Below, piece after piece: positions 57,601 through 64,000 of a stretch of DNA of 64,000 bases. The stretch lies in NCBI GenBank assembly GCA_001664005.1, contig CP016093.1:372001-436000 (forward strand), in the 5' to 3' direction. This stretch comes from Rhizobiales bacterium NRL2. Its GTDB lineage: Bacteria; Pseudomonadota; Alphaproteobacteria; Minwuiales; Minwuiaceae. A program made the translations under genes and the position numbers. The notes under the pieces were generated by a model. The model had not been told where the DNA came from and did not search any database. It saw nothing but the letters and a program-made list of their open reading frames with translations. How positions within the stretch are numbered: position 1 is the stretch's first letter; each line of letters starts with the position of its first letter.

Positions 57601-57790
57601 CCGCATTCTCCCTCCCCCTTGATGGGGGAGGGTCGGCGTGGCTGCACCAGAGCACCCGGCGTCCCGGGACCGGCGGAGCCGGGGCCCGGGACCCACGCCT
57701 GAGCCTTTCCGCCGGATAGGCGCGGCCGGATCTGCTCAGGCATGGGTCCCGAGCCGACCCTGCGGTTCGCTCAGGACTCGGCGGTGTCGA
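57601..57790. repeat. Dispersed repeats (families A and B) between convergent genes
   Basis: Family A core CCCTCCCCCTT-G-ATGGGGGAGGG (57610-57632) is followed by a family B unit. Its GGGACCCACGCCTGAGCC (57688-57705) is inverted as CTCAGGCATGGGTCCCG (57735-57751) to give a long interrupted palindrome like that at 31411-31480. Confidence 0.7.
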
Positions 57791-57837
57791 CCGGTTCAAT
57801 CGGCCATCCGGGTCGTTCAGCCGTCCGGGCGCGCCGC

Positions 57838-59082
<1,245 letters not shown>

Positions 59083-59143
59083 AGCTACTCGCCCATCCTT
59101 AAGCCCGCGTAAACCACGCCGCAGATTCCGGCCTCCTTTCGTA

Positions 59144-59171
59144 TTGTCACAGGAAGACGGCGCTCTATGTG
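59144..59171 (+). promoter_or_regulatory. Putative promoter of the peroxiredoxin gene
   Basis: TTGTCA (59144-59149) and TATGTG (59166-59171) are 16 bp apart, about 40 bp before ATG 59214, in a locally AT-rich stretch. Both boxes are moderate matches. Confidence 0.4.
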
Positions 59172-59213
59172 TTAAACTTCGGAATTCACACATCATGAAC
59201 GTGGAGGAACGCG

Positions 59214-59876
59214 ATGGGCCTGCGCATTGGCGAGGAAGCCCCCGACTTCAAGCAGAACTCGACCGAGGGCGAGATCAGCTTTCACGACTGGATCGGCGAC
59301 AGCTGGGCGGTGCTGTTCTCCCATCCGAAGGACTTCACGCCCGTCTGCACCACCGAGCTCGGCGCGGCGGCGCGGCTGAAGCCGGAATTCGACAAACGCA
59401 ACGTCAAGCTGATCGGCCTCAGCGTGGATTCGGTCGACGACCACATGGCCTGGTCGAAGGACATCGCGGAGACCCAGGGCACGGCGCCCAACTTCCCGAT
59501 GCTGGGCGACGAGGACATGAAGGTCGCCAAGCTCTACGACATGATCCACCCGGAAGCCTCCGGGCCGGCGAAGGGCCGTACGGCCGCCGACAACCAGACC
59601 ATCCGTTCCGTCTACGTCATCGGCCCCGACAAGAAGGTGAAGCTGATACTGACCTATCCCATGGCGACGGGGCGGAACTTCGCGGAGATCCTGCGGGTCA
59701 TCGATTCCATGCAGCTGACGGCGAAGCACCAGGTCGCGACCCCGGTGGACTGGAAGTCCGGCGAGGACTGCATCATCGTCCCCGCGGTATCCGACGAGGC
59801 GGCGAAGGACAAGTTCCCCGACGGCTGGAAGACGGTGAAGCCCTATCTGCGCTACGTGAAGCAGCCGCAGGGCTGA
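59214..59876 (+). CDS. 1-Cys peroxiredoxin (Prx6 family)
   Basis: Thiol peroxidase that reduces H2O2 and alkyl peroxides through a single peroxidatic cysteine. The 220-aa product has HPKDFTPVCTTELG with Cys45 and the conserved Thr/Arg environment (PEASGPAKGRTAADNQTIRSVYVI). The long C-terminal domain containing TPVDWKSGEDCIIVP marks the Prx6/AhpE-like 1-Cys type. Cys at EDC is unlikely to be a resolving residue. GGAGGAAC precedes ATG 59214. It diverges from the PAS kinase and converges on the CysQ-like gene across a repeat-filled gap. Confidence 0.95.
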   Translation: MGLRIGEEAPDFKQNSTEGEISFHDWIGDSWAVLFSHPKDFTPVCTTELGAAARLKPEFDKRNVKLIGLSVDSVDDHMAWSKDIAETQGTAPNFPMLGDEDMKVAKLYDMIHPEASGPAKGRTAADNQTIRSVYVIGPDKKVKLILTYPMATGRNFAEILRVIDSMQLTAKHQVATPVDWKSGEDCIIVPAVSDEAAKDKFPDGWKTVKPYLRYVKQPQG

Positions 59877-59955
59877 ACGCCGCGACTGGCGGGCGCGCCT
59901 GTGCGGCGCAATCCGGCGGTTGAACGATCCTGCCGCCCCTGGTTCCCGGGGGAAG

Positions 59956-60182
59956 CGCATCCCCCACCCTGCCCTCCCCCTTCCCGAAGGGGGAGGGTGG
60001 CCCGCGTCAGCGCGTCGTGAGGGGGTGGTTCGCAGCCTGGAGCATTCCACTGCTTGATTGAGCCACCCGATGTTGTTGCCCTCGGACTCGATCCGAGGGC
60101 CTGTGCACCTATCCGCGCCGCGACACAGGTCCTCCCCGGAACGGGGTCCGGGGCAGGCTCGTCAAGCCCGAGGACGTCAACG
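59956..60182. repeat. Dispersed repeats (families A and D) in a 331-bp gap
   Basis: Family A core CCCTCCCCCTT-CCCG-AAGGGGGAGGG (59972-59997) with the usual flanks ATCCCCCACCCTG and GCGTCAGCGCGTCG. Family D at 60073-60182: CCCTCGGACTCGATCCGAGGG, CCTGTGCACCTATCCGCGCC, CCCCGGAACGGGG and CTCGTCAAGCCCGAGGACGTC; about 80 bp of it is nearly identical to 8853-8936. The gap lies between the convergent peroxiredoxin and CysQ-like genes and shows no gene. Confidence 0.75.
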
Positions 60183-60207
60183 GAAATCGATCTACTCAAG
60201 GATTGCG

Positions 60208-60990
60208 CTAAGCCAGCACGCGCAGTAGTTCGTCGTGCAGGTTCGGGCCCGAGGCGATGACGTTGGGGTGGCGCGGACGCTCCTGATTGTAGCGGAAGGT
60301 CAGGTCCTTCGTGGTGGTGCAGCGCGCGCCGGCCTCGGTCAGGATCAGGTCGGCGGCGGCGATATCCCAGTCGTGCTTGCCGGCCATGGAGATCGCCGCG
60401 TCGAAGCGCCCGCAGGCCACCAGCGCCATGCGGTAGGCGATGGAGTTCATCCAGGTGCACTTCATGTCGTCGCCATGTTTCGGCCAGTCGAAATAGGTCA
60501 TGTTGCGCCGGGCGGTGAGGAAGTGCGCCTCGCCGGCGTCGTGCTGCTCGGAAGGGCGGATGCGGCGGCCGTTGAGGCGCGCCCCGCCGCCCAGTGCGGC
60601 CTCGAAGAATTCGTCCTTGGCCGGATTGTAGACGGCGCCGAGGATGGGCAGGCCGTCCTCGACCAGGGCGACGCAGACGGTGAACTCGGGCACGCGGCGC
60701 ATGAAGGCGCGGGTGCCGTCGATCGGATCGGCGATCCAGACCCTGCGCTTCTCCAGCCGGCCGAGATCGTCGGCGGTCTCCTCGGAGAGCCAGCCATAAT
60801 CGGGCCGGGCCGCGGTCAGTTTCGTGCGCAACAGGTCGTCGACGGCGATGTCGGCCTCGGTGACCGGGTTGTCGCCGCCCTTGTCCCAGGTCTTGAGATC
60901 GGTATCGAAGAATTCGAGCGCCAGCGCGCCGGCCTGGCGGACCGTCGACATCAGCAGGCTGTGATCGGCCCGTAGTTCCCGGTTGCTCAC
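60208..60990 (-). CDS. 3'(2'),5'-bisphosphate nucleotidase / inositol monophosphatase family (CysQ-like)
   Basis: Mg-dependent, Li-sensitive phosphatase fold; CysQ hydrolyses PAP produced in sulfate assimilation, and the same fold covers inositol-1-phosphatases. The 260-aa product has the metal motif WIADPIDGTRAF and WDIAAADLILTEAGA. An upstream Glu lies in LSEETADD. The start is GTG 60990, five bases after the pmbA stop; the next ATG (60952) would remove conserved N-terminal residues. It ends against a repeat cluster. CysQ versus a general inositol phosphatase cannot be decided from these motifs alone. Confidence 0.88.
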   Translation of the reverse strand: MSNRELRADHSLLMSTVRQAGALALEFFDTDLKTWDKGGDNPVTEADIAVDDLLRTKLTAARPDYGWLSEETADDLGRLEKRRVWIADPIDGTRAFMRRVPEFTVCVALVEDGLPILGAVYNPAKDEFFEAALGGGARLNGRRIRPSEQHDAGEAHFLTARRNMTYFDWPKHGDDMKCTWMNSIAYRMALVACGRFDAAISMAGKHDWDIAAADLILTEAGARCTTTKDLTFRYNQERPRHPNVIASGPNLHDELLRVLA

Positions 60991-60995
60991 GCGCG

Positions 60996-62363
60996 TCAGT
61001 TCCCGGCCACGGTCATGCCGTCGATGCGGACGGTGGGCGCGTTGGCGCCATAGCGGAAGACCAGGTCGCTGGCGGGCCGGAGCTTCAGGAACATGTCCTT
61101 CAGATTGCCGGCGACCGTCATTTCCGAGACCGGGAAGCCGATCCGGCCGTTCTCGATCCAGAACCCGGCGGCGCCCCGGCTGTAGTCGCCGGTGACCCCG
61201 TTGACGCCGAACCCGATCAGCTCGGTGACGTAGAAGCCTTCGGCGATGTCGGCGATCAGTTCCTCGGGCGAGAGCGCGCCCGGCTCCAGATAGAGATTGC
61301 TCGGTCCCGGCGACGGTGAGCTTCCCGCACCGCGGCCCGCGTGGCCGGTGGTCTGCAGGCCGAGCTGGCGCGCCGTGGCGCTGTCCAGCATCCAGGTCTT
61401 GAGCACCCCGTCCTCGATCAGGTCGGTGCGGCGGACCGCTACGCCCTCCCCGTCCACGGGGCGGGAGCGCAGGCCGCGCGGGCGCAGGGGATCGTCCACC
61501 ACGCGGATGCCCTCGGCGAAGACCCGTTCGCCCATGCGGTTCTTCAGGAACGAGGTGCCGCGGGCGATCGCCGTGCCGTTGATGGCGGCGGCGAAGTGAC
61601 CCAGCAGGCCGTTGGCCACGCGCGGGTCGAAGACCACGGGCAGCTTGTTGGAGCCCATCTTGCGGGAGCCGACCCGGCGCACCGTGTTCAGCGCCGCCTG
61701 CCGGCCGACCGCCTCGGGGCTCGCCAGATCCGCGAAATGGCGCGCCGAGGAGAAATCGTAGTCGCGCTCCATGTGGCCCTGCGCATCCTCGGCGATGACC
61801 GAGCACGACACCGAATGGCTGGAGGTGGTGTAGCTGGCGGCGAAGGGCCGGTCGCCACCGCGGATGGCGAGCGCCATGCGCGTGCGGGCCATGCCGGCGC
61901 TGCCGCCCTCCGATTGCTTGACGCCGTCGACGGCCAGCGCCGCCTCCTCGGCCGCGCGGGCGCGCTGGATCAACTGCTCGGGATCGGGGTCGGGATGGTC
62001 GTCCAGGTCGAGGTCGGGGACCTCGGCGGCGTAGAGCGCGCTGTCGGCCAGCCCGCACCACTTGTCGTCCGGGCTGACGGCGGCCATGGCGTTGGCGCGC
62101 TCGGCCAGTTCGTCGAGCATGGCCGGTTTCAGGTCGGTCGAGGCGACGGTCGCCTGCTTCTTGCCCCGGATCACGCGCAGGCCGACGTCGCGGCTTTCGG
62201 AACGCTCCAGGTCTTCGGGCTTGCCCATGCGCCAGGAGGCGCCGACGGAATCGCTCTGGATCATCACCGCGTCGGCGGCGTCGGCCCCGTGGGCCAGCGC
62301 CCGTTTCAGCAGGTCATCCAGCAGTTCGAGGGCGTCGTCGGCGGTGCGGGCGGTGTCGGGCAT
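60996..62363 (-). CDS. pmbA: TldD/PmbA family protein (PmbA)
   Basis: Partner subunit of the TldD/TldE peptidase that processes modified peptides such as microcin B17 or CcdA. The 455-aa product has DVGLRVIRGKKQATVASTD (N-terminal domain) and SSSHSVSCSVIAED-like TTSSHSVSCSVIAEDAQ. The conserved NKLPVVFDPRVANGLLGHFAAAINGTAIARGTSFLKNRMGE lies in the middle, and the C-terminal LYLEPG...GFYVTELIGFGVNGVTGDYSRGAAGFWIENG follows. PmbA lacks the HExxxH of TldD, as here. No tldD is nearby. The following CysQ-like gene starts five bases after its stop. Confidence 0.94.
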   Translation of the reverse strand: MPDTARTADDALELLDDLLKRALAHGADAADAVMIQSDSVGASWRMGKPEDLERSESRDVGLRVIRGKKQATVASTDLKPAMLDELAERANAMAAVSPDDKWCGLADSALYAAEVPDLDLDDHPDPDPEQLIQRARAAEEAALAVDGVKQSEGGSAGMARTRMALAIRGGDRPFAASYTTSSHSVSCSVIAEDAQGHMERDYDFSSARHFADLASPEAVGRQAALNTVRRVGSRKMGSNKLPVVFDPRVANGLLGHFAAAINGTAIARGTSFLKNRMGERVFAEGIRVVDDPLRPRGLRSRPVDGEGVAVRRTDLIEDGVLKTWMLDSATARQLGLQTTGHAGRGAGSSPSPGPSNLYLEPGALSPEELIADIAEGFYVTELIGFGVNGVTGDYSRGAAGFWIENGRIGFPVSEMTVAGNLKDMFLKLRPASDLVFRYGANAPTVRIDGMTVAGN

Positions 62364-62471
62364 GAAGATCCTGATTGCGTGGAGGTCGGGGGAACGCGGC
62401 GCGCGGCGCCAGAATACACGTCCATCATCTAGTGTCGGAACCGGGCTGCGTTCAAGAGCGGAAGCCGGAGA

Positions 62472-62500
62472 CCTCCCTTACCCTTCGCCAGGGGGAGGCG
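62472..62500. repeat. Degenerate family A repeat
   Basis: CCTCCCTTACCCTTCGCCAGGGGGAGG is a decayed copy of the family A hairpin between the NUDIX stop and the pmbA start, in the untranslated 178-bp region. Confidence 0.4.
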
Positions 62501-62541
62501 GATCAAGGGGACGGGTCTTGACGGTCAACGCCCCGCCCCCG

Positions 62542-63186
62542 CTATTTCCAGGCGAAGACCGGCTGTTCGTAGTGGGCGACGCGGGTGGGGCGGCCGTGCA
62601 GCGCCGCCTCCCGGAACTGGTAGAGCACGGCGGCGGTCGGCGCGTGGATCAGGTTGTCCATCAGCGGCAGACGGATCACCGGCCGGTCGCTTTCGGGAAT
62701 TTCCACGAACTGCGGCGAGTCCTTCCGGTCCAGGTCGGCCAGCGGCAGCATGTGCAGCTCCTGCACCTCCGCCGGGTTGAGCGTGAAGGCCGGGCGCTCC
62801 CCCGCCCAGGCCACGACCGGCGCAATGCAGTAGCCCGAGCGGGTGACGTAATCGTCGAGCCGGCCGAGGACGTCCGCATCGGGAATGTGCAGGCCGATTT
62901 CCTCCCGCACCTCGCGCAGCGCCGCCTCGATCACGCTCTCGCCGGGGTCGATCCGGCCCCCGGGCAGGGCCCATTGCCCCTTGTGGCTGGAAAGCTTCGA
63001 GGAGCGGCGGGTGATGACGAAGCAGGGGATGCCGTCATCGTCATGGGTGATGAGACAGGCGACCGCGGCGCGCTTGGCCGGCTCCCGGTTCGGCGGCGTC
63101 CGCTCGAAGCTCGCCAGGTTGCGGGCCGCGTGCTCGCGCAGGCGGCCGGTGGCGGCCGCGTCCATCCAGCTTGATTTCAAATGCAT
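62542..63186 (-). CDS. NUDIX hydrolase (CoA-pyrophosphatase-like)
   Basis: NUDIX-fold pyrophosphohydrolase of 214 aa. The NUDIX box GGRIDPGESVIEAALREVREEIGLHI matches GX5EX7REUXEEXGU exactly. FVITRRSSKLSSHKGQWALPGG immediately before it is the UPF0035/CoA-pyrophosphatase-type leader. ATG 63186 is taken as start, 49 bp from the divergent dapB ATG; an internal ATG 21 bp later (MDAAATGR) is an alternative. Likely substrate is CoA or a related nucleotide, which would fit the CoA-rich metabolism of the region. Confidence 0.9.
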   Translation of the reverse strand: MHLKSSWMDAAATGRLREHAARNLASFERTPPNREPAKRAAVACLITHDDDGIPCFVITRRSSKLSSHKGQWALPGGRIDPGESVIEAALREVREEIGLHIPDADVLGRLDDYVTRSGYCIAPVVAWAGERPAFTLNPAEVQELHMLPLADLDRKDSPQFVEIPESDRPVIRLPLMDNLIHAPTAAVLYQFREAALHGRPTRVAHYEQPVFAWK

Positions 63187-63235
63187 GGCCGTGAGTTTAT
63201 GGCCTTTCACGTCAGGGCGGAAGCCGGAGGGAAGC

Positions 63236-64000
63236 ATGAGGATCGCAATTGCGGGCGCCGCCGGGCGCATGGGACGGATGCTGCTGAAGCAGGTCAGCGA
63301 AACCGAGGGCGCGGAAATCGCCGGCGGGCTGGAGGCGAAGGGCGGCGGCGCGGTGGGCCAGGACCTCGGCCGGCTGGCTGGCCTCGAGCCGATCGGCATC
63401 GCGGTTTCCGACGACCCGGCCGCGGTTTTCGGCGCCGCCGACGTGGTCATCGACTTCACCGTGCCCGAGGCGACGGTCGCCAACGCGAAGGCCGCCGCCG
63501 CGGCCGGCTGTGCGCTGGTGATCGGCACCACGGGACTGTCGAAGGACCAGCAGGCCGAGATCGAACGCGCGGCCGAAAGGGTCGCCGTGGTCCAGGCCGG
63601 CAACATGTCGCTCGGCGTCAACCTGCTGATGCAGACCGCGAAGCAGGTCGCCGCCGCCCTCGGCCTCGACTGGGACGTGGAGGTGGTGGAGATGCATCAC
63701 CGCTGGAAGATCGACGCGCCGTCCGGCACCGCGCTGATGCTGGGCAAGGCCGCCGCCGAGGGCCGGGGCCAGGACCACGACAGGGTCGCCGTGGGCGGGC
63801 GTTACGGTCATACCGGCGCGCGGGAGAAGGGCCAGATCGGCTATGCGGCGCTGCGCGGCGGCAATGTCGTCGGCGAGCACTCGATCGTCTTCGCCACCGA
63901 CAACGAGCGGGTCACCCTCAGCCACACGGCGACCGACCGCGCCATCTTCGCCGCCGGCGCGGTGCGGGCCGCGATGTGGACCAAAGGGCGCCCGCCCGGC
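63236..64000 (+). CDS. dapB: 4-hydroxy-tetrahydrodipicolinate reductase (3' end outside window)
   Basis: Lysine and diaminopimelate biosynthesis enzyme that reduces hydroxytetrahydrodipicolinate with NAD(P)H. The first 255 codons are present and the frame stays open off the right edge; the family is about 265-270 aa, so only a few residues are missing. IAIAGAAGRMGRM (Rossmann), VIDFTVPEATVANA, GTTGLS, APNMSLG-like AGNMSLGVNLLMQ and the signature EMHHRWKIDAPSGTALMLG with its catalytic His and Lys are visible. GGAGG precedes ATG 63236. Divergent from the NUDIX gene. It supplies diaminopimelate for the murein network represented elsewhere in the window. Confidence 0.95.
   Translation, partial: MRIAIAGAAGRMGRMLLKQVSETEGAEIAGGLEAKGGGAVGQDLGRLAGLEPIGIAVSDDPAAVFGAADVVIDFTVPEATVANAKAAAAAGCALVIGTTGLSKDQQAEIERAAERVAVVQAGNMSLGVNLLMQTAKQVAAALGLDWDVEVVEMHHRWKIDAPSGTALMLGKAAAEGRGQDHDRVAVGGRYGHTGAREKGQIGYAALRGGNVVGEHSIVFATDNERVTLSHTATDRAIFAAGAVRAAMWTKGRPPG

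Noticed and set aside
59199-59212. GAAC-N6-GAAC upstream of the peroxiredoxin start
   Set aside because: The spacing is six, not seven, and the second half-site is part of the ribosome binding site, so it is not a LexA box.

Overview
The window is a GC-rich (roughly two-thirds G+C by eye), densely coded bacterial chromosome segment with 54 protein-coding genes on both strands. I see no rRNA, tRNA, insertion sequence, prophage or CRISPR array. Several features point to an alphaproteobacterium: a CcrM-type GANTC methyltransferase, a GAAC-N7-GAAC operator of the alphaproteobacterial LexA type, a very large (about 1600 aa) NAD-glutamate dehydrogenase, and PleC/DivJ-like orphan histidine kinases. 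The many acyl-CoA dehydrogenases and the general gene content suggest a free-living Rhodospirillales- or Minwuiales-like organism, but the genus cannot be fixed from the sequence alone.

Layout. 1-9 kb: nitronate monooxygenase (cut by the window edge), lytic transglycosylase, moaB, an OmpA-like porin, a SplB-like radical SAM gene behind a LexA box, a CPA2 antiporter, rnhB and ccrM. 9-15.6 kb: NAD-GDH diverging from gdhA; gdhA carries a one-base frameshift. 15.6-21.3 kb (all minus): murJ, a glycine-zipper lipoprotein, a Bax-like glucosaminidase relative lacking its expected catalytic Glu, and a lipoprotein/response regulator/histidine kinase operon. 21.5-26.2 kb: M23 endopeptidase, small hypothetical genes behind a strong promoter, a cyclase-family hydrolase and a P1-family peptidase. 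26.3-35.6 kb: lipid and aromatic catabolism (two acyl-CoA dehydrogenases, class III ADH, 2-hydroxychromene-2-carboxylate isomerase family, AMP-ligase), an MFS transporter and tsaC. 35.7-43.1 kb: LysM protein with a duplicated domain, histidine phosphatase, serine hydrolase, SLC13 permease, glutamine amidotransferase, serB. 43.1-47.8 kb: miaA and the ilvB-ilvH-ilvC branched-chain amino acid cluster. 48-54.9 kb: more acyl-CoA dehydrogenases, amidase, a double-DUF427 protein and a DMT exporter. 55-64 kb: two paralogous histidine kinases flanking an SDR, 1-Cys peroxiredoxin, cysQ-like, pmbA, NUDIX and dapB (cut by the window edge).

Two themes run across the window. First, cell-envelope and cell-cycle genes (lytic transglycosylase, OmpA, murJ, Bax-like, M23, LysM, ccrM, PleC-like kinases) are mixed with fatty-acid-type catabolism. 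Second, non-coding space is dominated by several families of short dispersed palindromic repeats. These sit mainly between convergent genes and resemble REP/BIME-type elements.

I do not see a clearly new defence or mobile system. The observations most worth following are the LexA-box radical SAM gene, the head-to-head serB/miaA pair whose start codons overlap, the gdhA frameshift, a 1-2-3-4 type hairpin leader before ilvB without an obvious leader peptide, the Bax-like protein without its acid residue, the small two-gene operon near 24 kb, and the repeat families.
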